In this document: piece after piece, positions 25,090-35,019 of the stretch | How positions within the stretch are numbered: position 1 is the first letter of the stretch | Layout: every line of letters begins with the position of its first letter | Origin: Paraplanobispora takensis | GTDB taxonomy: Bacteria; Actinomycetota; Actinomycetes; Streptosporangiales; Streptosporangiaceae | Direction: 5' to 3' | NCBI RefSeq assembly: GCF_016863195.1 | Contig: NZ_BOOK01000048.1 | Coordinates: 35,848-99,847, forward strand | DNA length: 64,000 nucleotides | Translations under genes and position numbers: made by a program | Notes under the pieces: model-generated | Seen by the model: the letters and a program-made list of their open reading frames with translations, nothing else | What the model was told of the DNA's origin: nothing | The model's database searches: none

Positions 25090-25755
25090 GTGATGGGAAA
25101 ACTGACCCGTGAGGCGGTCGTCGGGCAGGCGCTGGAGATCGGTGACGCCGAGGGGCTCGGGGGGGTGACCATCCGGCGCCTCGCCCAGGAGCTGGGCGTC
25201 ACGCCGATGGCGCTGTACTGGCACTTCAAGAACAAGGAGCAGCTCGTCGTCGGCATGGCCGACCACCTGATCCAGGGCTTCGTGATCGAGGAGGACTTCT
25301 CCGCCCCGTGGCGGGAGCAGCTGCACGAGCTCGTCACCGGCCTGGTCCGGGTGCTGCGCCGCCACCCGTGCGCCGTACAGGTGGTGGACGAGGTGGACCA
25401 GATGGCCGTGCCGAGCTTCCTGCGGGTGTGGGACACCGCCCTCGGCCTGGCCAAGCGGGCCGGCTTCGATTACGAGGAGAGCTGCCTGATCTCCCGGTAC
25501 CTGCTGCAGGGAGCGATCGCCCTGGCCGGCGGGCCGATGAGGCGGCGCTGCCCCGGCCTGTCGGAGGGGGAGGCCGCCGAGCGCCTGCGCGTCAAGCGCC
25601 TGACCCTGCAGTCGCTGCCGCCCGACGTCTACCCGCACATCGTGGAGATGGCCGTCCCCCTGGCCGAGGGAGCCGACGCCGGTCTCTACGACACCTTCGG
25701 CGTCGACCTGCTCATCGGCGGGATCGAGGCGATGGCCGCCCGTCCGCACCGGTAG
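25090..25755 (+). CDS. TetR family regulator of drug efflux
   Basis: About 221 residues. The DNA-binding domain is clear (AEGLGGVTIRRLAQELGVTP, then MALYWHFKNKEQLV), and the C-terminal half resembles the TetR_C class of drug-responsive repressors. GTG 25090 (or the next codon, ATG) is selected from the -10 eight bases upstream, giving a leaderless mRNA. It is flanked by two DHA2 exporters: one divergent at 24997, and one convergent whose 3' end overlaps this gene by 44 bp. Similar repeat motifs at all three promoters suggest one regulon. Confidence 0.9.
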   Translation: MMGKLTREAVVGQALEIGDAEGLGGVTIRRLAQELGVTPMALYWHFKNKEQLVVGMADHLIQGFVIEEDFSAPWREQLHELVTGLVRVLRRHPCAVQVVDEVDQMAVPSFLRVWDTALGLAKRAGFDYEESCLISRYLLQGAIALAGGPMRRRCPGLSEGEAAERLRVKRLTLQSLPPDVYPHIVEMAVPLAEGADAGLYDTFGVDLLIGGIEAMAARPHR

Positions 25756-27244
25756 GCGCGTCTTGCGCCGCGGGGGCCGGCGGGGTCCTGCGGGGGCGGG
25801 CCAGGGCGGCCAGGACGGCGCCGGCCAGGGCGACGGCGAACAGCACGCCGTACGTCCTGCGGAATCCCTCCATGAGCTGCTCCACGGCGACCGGGGAGAT
25901 GCGTGAGAGCGTGCCCGCGTAGACCTGTGAGCGCAGCCCGGGGCTGACCGTGCCGGTGAGCACGCTCAGGGTCAGGGCGACGCTGAGCACGATGCCGACG
26001 TTCATCACCATGAGCCTGAAGCCGTTCACCACGCCCAGGCTCCCGGCGGGCAGCGCCTTCATCACCTGGGTGGTGTTGCCGGTCAGGAACGTGCCGCTGC
26101 CGCAGCCGCACAGGAACAGGCCCACTCCGACGACCCAGTACGGCGTCGCCGGGGCGGTGTTCAGCATCAGCACCGCCAGTCCCGACGTGCTCAGCAGCGC
26201 GCCGCCCACGGACAGGACGTAGGGGGAGATCCGGCGGCCGACGGCGCCCGCGACGGGGGAGGCCAGCGCCATGCCCACCGGGACCGGCAGCACGCCCAGC
26301 GCGGCGGTGACGGCGTCGACGCCCCTGGCGGCCTGGAAGTACAGGGCGGCCAGGAGGATCAGCGACGCGCGGGCCAGCGCGTTGCAGAACGAGGCCAGGT
26401 TGGCGAAGGCCAGCATGCGCTCGCCGAACAGGCGCACGTTGAGCACCGGGTTCGAGGCGCGGCGCTCCACGACGACCAGCAGCGGGATCAGGACCAGCGC
26501 GACCGCCGCCCCCACGATCACCACCGGGCTGCCCGGCCCCCGCGAGCCCGCCTCGGAGAGCGCGATGAGCGCGGCCGACAGGGCGGCGAAGACGATCAGG
26601 TTCCCCAGGGCGTCCACCGGCTCGCGGGCGCCGCCGCGCTCGACCTTCCGCAGCGTGAACGCCCCCCAGACGAGGGCGATCAGGCCGGCGGGCACGTTCA
26701 CCCAGAAGATCCACTGCCACCCGGCCGCCTCGGCGACCAGGCCGCCCAGCGTGGGGCCCGCGAGCTGGGCGACCGAGAGCGTGCCGATGTAGACGCCCAT
26801 GCCCTGGCTGAGCCGGTCGGGCGGGAAGGCGTCGGTGATGATCACGGTCCCGTTGGCGAGGATCATCGCCGCGCCGATCGCCTGCACCGCGCGCATCGCG
26901 ATCAGGAACCAGACGTTCGGCGACAGGCCGGCCAGGAGCGAGGCGACGGTGAACAGGGCGAAGCCGGCGAGGTAGACCTCCCGGCGGCCCAGCAGGTCGG
27001 CCACCCGGCCGAAGAACACCAGGGTGGCCGTGTTGACCAGCAGGAAGGCGAGCAGGATCCACCCGGAGGCGAAGGCGTCCGCCCTGAAGTGCCTGACCAC
27101 CTCCGGCAGGGCCACGTTGAGCGTGCTCCCGGAGACGCCGATCAGCACCAGGCCGAGGCTGGTGACCGAGCAGACCCGCCACGCGTAGCGCAGCTTGGAG
27201 GCGTACTCCGGGGAGCCGGGGAGGTCCTGGGGAATCGCGACCAT
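25712..27244 (-). CDS. MFS drug exporter, DHA2 (14-helix) family
   Basis: A 510-residue efflux protein with about 14 helices: SGSTLNVALPEVVRHFRADA, FGRVADLLGRREVYLAG (motif A) and AQLAGPTLGGLVAEAAGW (motif C). The frame extends to 27358, but ATG 27244 follows GGGAG and gives the normal N terminus (MVAIPQDLPGSPEYASKL). A palindrome CGTACG-G-CGTACG sits 15 bp upstream. The last 44 bp overlap the convergent TetR gene. A second exporter beside the same regulator suggests related substrates. Confidence 0.9.
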   Translation of the reverse strand: MVAIPQDLPGSPEYASKLRYAWRVCSVTSLGLVLIGVSGSTLNVALPEVVRHFRADAFASGWILLAFLLVNTATLVFFGRVADLLGRREVYLAGFALFTVASLLAGLSPNVWFLIAMRAVQAIGAAMILANGTVIITDAFPPDRLSQGMGVYIGTLSVAQLAGPTLGGLVAEAAGWQWIFWVNVPAGLIALVWGAFTLRKVERGGAREPVDALGNLIVFAALSAALIALSEAGSRGPGSPVVIVGAAVALVLIPLLVVVERRASNPVLNVRLFGERMLAFANLASFCNALARASLILLAALYFQAARGVDAVTAALGVLPVPVGMALASPVAGAVGRRISPYVLSVGGALLSTSGLAVLMLNTAPATPYWVVGVGLFLCGCGSGTFLTGNTTQVMKALPAGSLGVVNGFRLMVMNVGIVLSVALTLSVLTGTVSPGLRSQVYAGTLSRISPVAVEQLMEGFRRTYGVLFAVALAGAVLAALARPRRTPPAPAAQDAPTGADGRPSPRSRR

Positions 27245-27258
27245 GACTCCCAGTGTGA

Positions 27259-27271
27259 CGTACGGCGTACG
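27259..27271. promoter_or_regulatory. CGTACG-G-CGTACG palindrome upstream of the second MFS gene
   Basis: A perfect 6-bp inverted repeat around one G. It shares the GTACGGCGTA core with the two repeats in the TetR promoter (25033-25079). The related string CCGTACGG is common in this genome, so coincidence is possible. Confidence 0.45.
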
Positions 27272-27374
27272 CCCGTTTTGTCCGGGGTGGCGCCGGACGA
27301 TGATCCGGCACGCCGTACCCGATGTGCCACGGGCCCGCGGTCCCGGACGCCGTCGCACGTCGCCCGGGGCGCGG

Positions 27375-28043
27375 TCACCTGGCGCGCTTGCGCAGTCCCT
27401 CCAGGTCGTGGACGACCACTCGGCGGCGGCCGGTCTCGATCAGGCCCCGGTCCCTGAGGGAGCGCAGGGCCTTGCTGACCGCCTCGCGCGAGGCCCCGGT
27501 CCATCCGGCCAGCTCGTCCTGGGAGAGCGGCAGCTCCACCCGGATCCCGCCGTTGGCGGGCCTGCCGTACCGCTCGGCCAGTTCCACCAGCCGGGTCGCC
27601 ACCCGGCCGGTGGTGTCGAACGCGCCGTACTCGATCCGCTTGCGGTCGGCGTCGCGGACCCGGCCGGTCACCATCTGCAGCAGGAGCACCGCCACCCGGC
27701 CGTGCTCCTGCAAGAAGGCGGTGAAGTCGCGCAGGACGACGCCCTCCACCGGCTCCAGCGCGGTGACCGTGGCCGAGCGGGGCAGGCCGTCGATGACCGA
27801 GAACTCGCCGAGCAACGCGCCGGGCCCGCGCACGGCGAGGACCACCTCGGTGCCGTTCGCCGTGTGCGAGGACGCCTTGACCCGGCCGGAGGTCAGTATG
27901 AGCACCCAGTCGGACACGTCGCCCTCGGTCATCAGGGTCGCCCCCCGATCCCAGCGGCGCATCCGCCCCGCGGCGCGCAGCGCGGCGGCCTCGTCGGGGG
28001 TGAGTAGCGCGAGGAACTCGCCCGGCTCGGATGAAGGGCTCAC
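27375..28043 (-). CDS. Crp/Fnr family transcriptional regulator
   Basis: A 222-residue regulator. Residues about 10-125 form the cyclic-nucleotide-binding beta roll (GDVSDWVLILTSGRVKASS; GPGALLGEFSVIDGLPRSAT, the phosphate-binding cassette with Glu and Arg), and about 150-215 the winged helix-turn-helix (LSQDELAGWTGASREAVSKA). The GEFS...PRSAT cassette is of the type that binds cAMP or a related nucleotide. The start GTG 28043 follows AGGAGG. It is 138 bp downstream of a membrane nucleotide cyclase on the same strand, so the pair may form a signalling unit. Confidence 0.92.
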   Translation of the reverse strand: MSPSSEPGEFLALLTPDEAAALRAAGRMRRWDRGATLMTEGDVSDWVLILTSGRVKASSHTANGTEVVLAVRGPGALLGEFSVIDGLPRSATVTALEPVEGVVLRDFTAFLQEHGRVAVLLLQMVTGRVRDADRKRIEYGAFDTTGRVATRLVELAERYGRPANGGIRVELPLSQDELAGWTGASREAVSKALRSLRDRGLIETGRRRVVVHDLEGLRKRAR

Positions 28044-28181
28044 GGGAACCTCCTGGCGGTGCGGCGCCGTGCGGTTGCCCTGTCGATTATGTCGGTACGG
28101 CCCCCGGGTGAAAAACGCATTCTCCCGTTCGGATCACCCGATCCGTATCCACCGTGTGAACGGCCATGAATTCCCCCGGTC

Positions 28182-30233
28182 TCACATCAATGCGGAGAGC
28201 ACGTAGGCGTGCACGGGGTTCTCCTTGCCCTTCAGGCTCAGATCGCCCAGTGAGCGGGCCTGGGCCCGGGGGCCGATCAGGTCGAGGGTGGTCTGGCCGA
28301 TCACGACGGTGCCGGGCTCGGCGATCCCCTCCAGCCGGGCGGCCACGTTCACGCAGTCGCCCATCGCGTTGAACCCGCGCAGCTGGGGGCTGCCGATGTT
28401 GCCGACCACGGCGGGGCCGGTGTTGATGCCGATCCTGAAACGCGGATAGCCGGGGCTCGTGGCGACGATCTTCTCGGCGGCCTCCTGCATGGCCAGGGCC
28501 GCGCGGGCCGCGGCCGCGGCGTGGTCGGCCTGGCGCGCCGGGGCGTTGAACAGCGCCAGCAGCGCGTCGCCGACGAACTGCACGATCGTGCCGCCGTTGC
28601 CGAGGATGATCGGCACCGCCGCCGAGTGATAGCGGTTCAGCATCTCCACGATCTCCGCGGGCGCCACCCGCTCGGAGAAGCTCGTGAACCCCTTCAGGTC
28701 GGCGAACAGCGCGGTGAGCTCGACCAGCTCGCCGCCCAGCTCGGCCGTCCTGGGGTCGGCCAGCAGGGACTTGGCCACGTCGGGGGACATGTACTGCCGG
28801 AAGAGGGTCTCCAGCTCCTGGTAGAGCCGGGCGTTCTCCAGGGCGATGGACATCTGGCCGGCCAGAGTGGCCGCCAGGGCGTCGTCCTGGGGGGTCCGGC
28901 CGACGGGCACCCGCAGGGCCCCGGCGAGCCGTCCCTTGACGGTCAGCGGGTGCACGACCGCGTCGCCGGACCGGACCGGCCCGCTCGCGGGGAAGTCGCC
29001 CTCGCGGTACTCGGCCGAGCCCATGGAGACCGTCCCGTCGGAGACCAGTGCGATGCGCACGTCCCCGTACGCCTGCCGCGCCCGTTCCAGCGACTGCACG
29101 AGCAGCTCGTTCTCGGGCAGCCCCACCCGGGCCCGGTTGCCCAGCTCCACCAGCGCGCCCAGCCGTTCCGACAGCTCCCGCTCGTTGGCCAGGGCCTCGC
29201 CCGCCCGGTCGAGCACGGCGGCCTGCGCCTCGGTGAGCCCGAACTTGCCCGCCAGCCGGGTCGCGACCGGGACCCGGCTGTCCGCGCTGCGCCGCAGGTG
29301 GCCGACGAGCTCCTCCAGGGCCCGCTCGTAGTCCGCCCGGATCCGCCGGACGGTCGCGGCCAGGGCGATCGAGTCGAACAGCCCGGCGGTGGAGCCCTCC
29401 CGGCGCGACTGGATGTGGGCGCCGTAGGCGACGAAGACGAAGGCGAAGGTGAGCAGCAGGTGCCACAGCCACCACGACAGGTGCCAGTTGCGGTGGTACA
29501 TCCCGGCGAGCATCGCCTCGGCCAGCAGGGCGTAGGCGGTGATCATGCTGATCAGCATCGCCGCCGGGCGCCTGCGGTGGATCCGGAACAGCATCACCGC
29601 GGCGACGCCGTACAGCACCAGCCCGATCAGTTCGGCCCCGCCGAGACCGGCGCCCAGCGCCGGCGGCTTGGAGCTGAGCGGGGTGAGGCCGGGGACGAGT
29701 GAGAGCACTCCCCACACGACCAGCACCAGCGCGAGCCCGCCGCGCAGCCAGGCCTGATTGCGCAGTACGGCGGAGGCGGCGCGCTCGTTCAGCGGCAGCG
29801 CCGAGGCGAGGGCGAACCCCGAGGCGATGAACAGGCCGACCGGCTGGGACAGGTCGAACCCGTAGCTGCCGTTCGGAAGGATGATCTGAGGGGTGGCCAG
29901 GCCGTGCATGAAGAAGAACCCGGCGCTGCTCAGGAAGACGAGAGAGACGAGGAGAAGCCTGGCGTCCGACCGCCGGGCCGAGGCCTGGCCGATCATGGCG
30001 CCCAGGACCACGTTGATCCCCGCCACGAGGATGATCAGCCAGAAGTGGCTGGGGTTGTGATGCCACTCGACGTTGATGTGCGGGTTGGCCAGCAGCAGCC
30101 ACAGTCCCAGCAGCGGCAGGGCCAGGTGGAGCGTCCAGACCACCGCGCGGACCGGCTGCGTGGCCGGGGGAAGGTACGGCTCGCGCCCGGCGCCGCCTGT
30201 GTCCGCGGTGGCCGTCGGGTCGTTCGTCGGCAC
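28182..30233 (-). CDS. membrane-bound class III adenylate/guanylate cyclase
   Basis: A 683-residue signalling enzyme. The N-terminal third has seven or so membrane helices (from AVVWTLHLALPLLGLWLLLA), then a coiled, GAF-like middle (DDALAATLAGQMSIALENAR) and a C-terminal class III cyclase domain (about 490-680). Metal Asp residues are present (ALFADLKGFTSFSE; QFVGDALLALFNAP) and so are the transition-state Asn and Arg (GDCVNVAARLE). The position usually held by the base-selecting Lys is Gln (GGTIVQFVGD), so specificity is uncertain. GTG 30233 follows GGAGG by five bases and is preferred over the longer frame. Confidence 0.9.
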   Translation of the reverse strand: MPTNDPTATADTGGAGREPYLPPATQPVRAVVWTLHLALPLLGLWLLLANPHINVEWHHNPSHFWLIILVAGINVVLGAMIGQASARRSDARLLLVSLVFLSSAGFFFMHGLATPQIILPNGSYGFDLSQPVGLFIASGFALASALPLNERAASAVLRNQAWLRGGLALVLVVWGVLSLVPGLTPLSSKPPALGAGLGGAELIGLVLYGVAAVMLFRIHRRRPAAMLISMITAYALLAEAMLAGMYHRNWHLSWWLWHLLLTFAFVFVAYGAHIQSRREGSTAGLFDSIALAATVRRIRADYERALEELVGHLRRSADSRVPVATRLAGKFGLTEAQAAVLDRAGEALANERELSERLGALVELGNRARVGLPENELLVQSLERARQAYGDVRIALVSDGTVSMGSAEYREGDFPASGPVRSGDAVVHPLTVKGRLAGALRVPVGRTPQDDALAATLAGQMSIALENARLYQELETLFRQYMSPDVAKSLLADPRTAELGGELVELTALFADLKGFTSFSERVAPAEIVEMLNRYHSAAVPIILGNGGTIVQFVGDALLALFNAPARQADHAAAAARAALAMQEAAEKIVATSPGYPRFRIGINTGPAVVGNIGSPQLRGFNAMGDCVNVAARLEGIAEPGTVVIGQTTLDLIGPRAQARSLGDLSLKGKENPVHAYVLSALM

Positions 30234-30426
30234 AGTGGCCTCCGTATTCAGCGGGGGTTCTCGACCCCCTGTAGCGTCCGTCCCCGTCCATCGGACAGGG
30301 CTCCCCCGAACGGTTTGATTATTCCGGTACCTCGCGGATGTCGCCAACGGCGTTTCCACCGGCCGGCGCTTCCCGATCGGCCCGCGGCTCCGGTGAGCCG
30401 GTCCGGGACCTCGTAGAACGACGGGG

Positions 30427-30485
30427 TGCTGAGCGACACGATGCTGATCGGCGGGTGCTGATCGGCGGGGTGCTGATCGACAGGG
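30427..30485. repeat. four tandem ~15-bp TGCTGATCG units
   Basis: TGCTGA begins at 30427, 30442, 30456 and 30471, with spacings of 15, 14 and 15 bp. The inner two units are nearly identical (TGCTGATCGGCGGG). The array abuts the 32-bp palindrome. Confidence 0.75.
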
Positions 30486-30511
30486 TGCGGTTCACGTGGA
30501 CCGCACCCTGT
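30480..30511. promoter_or_regulatory. near-perfect 32-bp palindrome
   Basis: ACAGGGTGCGGTTCAC followed by GTGGACCGCACCCTGT: 15 of 16 positions pair, centred on CACGTG. It lies in the divergent region, 142 bp before the collagen-like gene and 246 bp before the cyclase gene. No gene ends here, so an operator or cruciform is more likely than a terminator. Confidence 0.65.
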
Positions 30512-30653
30512 TGGCTGATCTTGAGTGACCTGGTGTTCACGGCTTCGCAGCCAAAGCGTGATGTTCTCCGTGACAACTCTTGGAACGGTTGAAACGTGAA
30601 ACATCCGACCCTCAGATCACACCAGTCCCCTGGTGTCGCAGAAAGGAAGCCCC

Positions 30654-31625
30654 GTGGCTTTCAACGTCCCGGGCGTGCGCACGATCAGTGTCGTGGCCGT
30701 CGGAGTGCTGGCCGGAACCATGCTCTCGGTGGGCGGCAGCGCAGTCGCCGCGACCGCCGGGGAGGAGGTGCACGCCTGCGTCCACAAGAAGACGCGTTAC
30801 ACCCGGATCGTCAACGCGACGGCCAAGTGCCGCACGACGGAGGTCCGCGTGACGTGGGGCTCCCAGGGTCAGCAGGGCGTGGCCACCGCCGGTCCGCAGG
30901 GTGAGCAGGGCCCGCAGGGCAAGCAGGGCCCGGTCGGTCCTGCCGGCCCCCAGGGCCCGCAGGGGTTCCGCGGCCCGCAGGGCAAGCAGGGCATCCAGGG
31001 CCCGAAGGGCGACACCGGCCCGCAGGGTCCCAAGGGCGACACCGGCGCCCCGGGCAAGGACGGCGAGACCGGCCCGCAGGGCAAGCAGGGGCCGCAGGGT
31101 GAGCAGGGCCCGCAGGGCAAGCCCGGCGAGAACGGCGCCCCCGGCAAGGACGGTGCCCCGGGCAAGGACGGCAAGGACGGGGCTCAGGGGCCGAAGGGCG
31201 AGCAGGGCCCGAAGGGCGAGCAAGGGCCGAAGGGCAACAACGGCTCGCAGGGCAACACCGGCCCGCAGGGCCCGCAGGGTCCGGCGGGCCCCGACGGCAA
31301 GAGCGCCTACGAGGTCTGGAAGGCCCAGCCCGGCAACGGCAACAAGACGCTGCAGCAGTTCTGGGAGTTCCTGAAGGGCCAGGGCGGCTCCTCCAGCCCC
31401 GACGTCACCGTCGCCACCGCCTCGTTCAACTTCGGCATCACGGGCGGCAGCGTGACCGCGAGCTGTGGCCAGGGCCAGATCGCCACGGGCGGCGGCTACA
31501 GCATCACCGGCACCCTGGGCGAGATCACCAGGAGCGCGCCCTCCGGCGGCACGCCGACCGGCTGGACCGTGTCCGGCGTGACCAGCAAGGGCACCGCCTA
31601 CGCGGTCTGCATGTCCTTCTCCTGA
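30654..31625 (+). CDS. secreted collagen-like (Gly-X-Y) surface protein
   Basis: A 323-residue exported protein. Residues 1-33 are a signal peptide ending in AVAA. Residues 38-68 form a Cys-containing module ([29 protein letters not shown]) typical of actinobacterial secreted proteins. Residues 80-217 are 46 uninterrupted Gly-X-Y triplets rich in [12 protein letters not shown] and GKD, with Lys-Gly-Asp/Glu pairs that stabilise triple helices without hydroxyproline. Then comes a [23 protein letters not shown] segment (about 215-243), likely a trimerisation element, and an 80-residue globular end with two Cys. GTG 30654 follows AAGGAAG. A spore or hyphal surface role is inference. Confidence 0.92.
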   Translation: MAFNVPGVRTISVVAVGVLAGTMLSVGGSAVAATAGEEVHACVHKKTRYTRIVNATAKCRTTEVRVTWGSQGQQGVATAGPQGEQGPQGKQGPVGPAGPQGPQGFRGPQGKQGIQGPKGDTGPQGPKGDTGAPGKDGETGPQGKQGPQGEQGPQGKPGENGAPGKDGAPGKDGKDGAQGPKGEQGPKGEQGPKGNNGSQGNTGPQGPQGPAGPDGKSAYEVWKAQPGNGNKTLQQFWEFLKGQGGSSSPDVTVATASFNFGITGGSVTASCGQGQIATGGGYSITGTLGEITRSAPSGGTPTGWTVSGVTSKGTAYAVCMSFS

Positions 31626-31685
31626 TCCCGGTGCGGGATTCCCGGCCCGGGACCTCCTGAGATCCCGAGACCTCCTGAGATAGGG

Positions 31686-31708
31686 CCCTCCGGATGGCTG
31701 CCGGAGGG
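31686..31708 (+). terminator. terminator hairpin of the collagen-like gene
   Basis: CCCTCCGG (31686-31693) and CCGGAGGG (31701-31708) pair across a seven-base loop, 60 bp after the stop. Confidence 0.6.
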
Positions 31709-31771
31709 TCCCACCCGGGATGCAGGGCCCGCCGTCTGCTCGGACGCCTCGGCGGCAGGGCCCTCGCACGG

Positions 31772-31807
31772 CGAAGGGGTACGGCTCACGCGAGCCGTAC
31801 CCCTTCG
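31772..31807. terminator. bidirectional terminator between the collagen-like gene and purL
   Basis: CGAAGGGGTACGGCTC and GAGCCGTACCCCTTCG form a perfect 16-bp stem with a four-base loop (ACGC), located between two convergent genes. Confidence 0.8.
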
Positions 31808-31847
31808 TCCGTTGAAGCCTTCAGCTTCGTCCGTTGAAGCCGTCAGC
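31804..31847. repeat. 22-bp tandem duplication spanning the purL stop
   Basis: Positions 31804-31825 and 31826-31847 differ at one base (TTCGTCCGTTGAAGCC then TTCAGC or GTCAGC). The second copy contains the purL stop codon (31843-31845). Confidence 0.85.
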
Positions 31848-34106
31848 CGAAGATGGCCGGCAGGGCGCCGGTGTGGACCTCGCGCAGCTCGGGGAGCGGG
31901 ATCTCCAGGACCCCCTCGACCGTCAGCGCGGTGCCCCCGGTGGTGCCCAGGCCGTAGCACGGCACCTCGTGGGTCGCGCAGAGCTCGGCGAGGGCGTCGA
32001 AGGACTCCGGACGCACGGTCACCAGGGCGCGGGCCGCCGACTCGCTGAACAGGTCGGTGAAGGCGTCCTCGCCCGTCAGGGCCACCGAGCAGCCGACGCC
32101 CTGAGCCAGGCAGGCCTCCGCCAGGGCGATGGCCAGACCGCCGTCGGACAGGTCGTGGGAGCCGGTCAGCAGGCCGCGCGCGGCGGCCTCGACGAGCACG
32201 CGCGCCAGGGCGCGCTCGGCCTCCAGGTCGACCTCCGGCGGCAGGCCGCCGAGGTGGCCGTGGGCGACGTGCGCCCACTCCGAGCCGCCGAACTCCTCGC
32301 GGGTCTCGCCCAGCAGGACGACCTTGTCGCCCTCGCCGGTGAAGCCGCTGCGCACCCGCCCGGCCACGTCGTCGATCACGCCCAGCACGCCCACGACCGG
32401 GGTCGGGTGGATCGCGGCGGAGCCGGTCTGGTTGTAGAACGACACGTTGCCGCCGGTCACCGGGACGCCGAGGGTCTTGCAGGCGTCGGCCAGGCCGCGC
32501 ACGGCCTCGGCGAACTGCCACATGACCTCCGGGTCCTCGGGGGAGCCGAAGTTCAGGCAGTTGGTCACCGCCAGCGGGGTGGCGCCGGTCACGGCCACGT
32601 TCCGGTAGGCCTCGGCCAGGGCGAGCTGCGCCCCGGCGTAGGGGTCGAGGCGGGCGTAGCGGCCGTTGCCGTCGGTGGCCAGCGCGATGCCGCGGGTGGT
32701 CTCCTCGGCGCCGGGCATGGCCTCGCTGATCCGCAGGACGCCGGCGTCGGCGGGCTGGGCCAGCACGGTGTTGCCCCGGACGTAGCGGTCGTACTGGGAG
32801 GTGACCCACTCCTTGGAGGCCAGGTTCGGCGAGCCGAGCAGCTGCAGCAGCGTCGCGCGCAGGTCCTCGGGCCGGGGCAGGTCCGCGGGCGTGGCGGCGT
32901 TGAGCGCGGCCTGGCCGTCCGGCTCGTGGAACGGGCGCTCGTACACCGGGCCCTCGTCGGCCGCGGTGCCCGGCGGGATGTCCACGATGGTCTCGCCGTG
33001 CCAGGTCATGACCAGGCGGCCGGAGTCGGTGACCTCGCCGATCACGGTCGCGGGGATGTCCCACTTGGCGCAGATCGCCATGAAGGCATCGATGTCGTCG
33101 GGGGTGACGACCGCCATCATGCGTTCCTGCGACTCGCTCATCAGGATCTCTTCGGGCCGCAGCGACGGGTCGCGCAGCGGGACCAGGTCCAGCTGGACGT
33201 CCATGCCGCCGGTGCCCTTGGCCGCCAGCTCCGTGGTGGCGCAGGAGACGCCGGCCGCGCCGAGGTCCTGGATGCCGACGACCACGTCGGCCTGGTACAG
33301 CTCCAGGCAGCACTCGATCAGCAGCTTCTCCATGAACGGGTCGCCGACCTGGACGCTGGGCCGCTTGGCCTGCGACTCGTCCTCGAAGGTGGCGCTGGCC
33401 AGCACGGAGGCGCCGCCGATGCCGTCGGGGCCGGTCAGCGCGCCGAACAGCACGACCTTGTTGCCGGGGCCGGGCGCGGTGGCCAGCTTGATCTGGTCCT
33501 TGCGCAGCAGGCCCACGCACAGCGCGTTGACCAGCGGGTTGCCGATGTAGCAGGGGTCGAAGACGACCTCGCCGCCGATGTTGGGCAGGCCCAGGCAGTT
33601 GCCGTAGTGGCTGATGCCCTCGACCACGCCGGGCAGCACCCGCCGCGTGTCGGACTGGTCGGCGCCGCCGAAGCGCAGGGCGTCCATGACCGCGATCGGC
33701 CGGGCGCCCATCGACATGATGTCGCGCACGATGCCGCCGACGCCGGTGGCCGCGCCCTGGTGCGGCTCGACGTAGGAGGGGTGGTTGTGCGACTCGATCT
33801 TGAAGGTGGCGGCCCAGCCGTCGCCGATGTCCACCACGCCGGCGTTCTCGCCCATGCCGACGAGCAGCGCCTCGGACTGCGGCGCCTTGGTGCCGAACTG
33901 GCGCAGGTGCACCTTGGAGGACTTGTAGGAGCAGTGCTCGCTCCACATGACGCTGTAGATGGCCAGCTCGGAGCTCGTCGGGCGGCGGCCGAGGATGTCG
34001 CGGACCCGGTCGTACTCCTCGCGCTTCATGCCCAGCTCGGCGTACGGCTGACGCTCGTCGGGGGTGTCGGCGGCGCGCTTGACGCTGTCGAGGGCAGAGG
34101 GCTGAG

Positions 34107-34110
<4 letters not shown>
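31843..34110 (-). CDS. purL: phosphoribosylformylglycinamidine synthase subunit PurL
   Basis: A 755-residue synthetase subunit that converts FGAR to FGAM with ATP, using ammonia from PurQ. It is the small-type PurL that works with separate PurQ and PurS. Motifs include [59 protein letters not shown] and [17 protein letters not shown] 34110 overlaps the purQ stop by four bases (GTGA). Length is normal. Confidence 0.97.
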
Positions 34111-34790
<680 letters not shown>

Positions 34791-35019
34791 GGCAGCGTTC
34801 CCCTCCACAAACGAGCGCCGCGCCGACGTCTCACACAGCGGACGTCGGTCTGCGGCGGTGCGTTTAGGCTATCCGCTCCGCGCCGAAGGGTCATACCGGG
34901 ATCCGTCTGATCGCACAGGCCGCCCCCGCCCGGACCTCGTGATCTTTGGAGGATCCTACGAACGCCACCCTGTGGCCGGGGGCGCCGGAAGGGATCGGGA
35001 GGCGTCCGCGAAGCGGTGA

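Larger units (their letters stand above)
30234..30653. other. 420-bp divergent control region between the cyclase and collagen-like genes
   Basis: There is no gene. It contains four degenerate ~15-bp tandem units (30427-30485), a near-perfect 32-bp palindrome (30480-30511) and a GGAAC motif (30582-30586) that could be part of an ECF-sigma promoter for the downstream gene. A short antisense reading frame across it has repetitive, unconvincing sequence. Confidence 0.55.

Noticed and set aside
28044..28181. CRP binding site between the cyclase and Crp/Fnr genes
   Set aside because: GTGTGAACGGCCATGA and similar strings match only one half of TGTGA-N6-TCACA.
30248..30604. A 118-codon minus-strand gene in the cyclase/collagen gap
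   Set aside because: Its sequence is mostly translated tandem repeat and palindrome, with no family resemblance and no ribosome site.
34868..34873. Definite purQL promoter
   Set aside because: A lone TAGCCT on the minus strand without a clear -35; mentioned only as a possibility.
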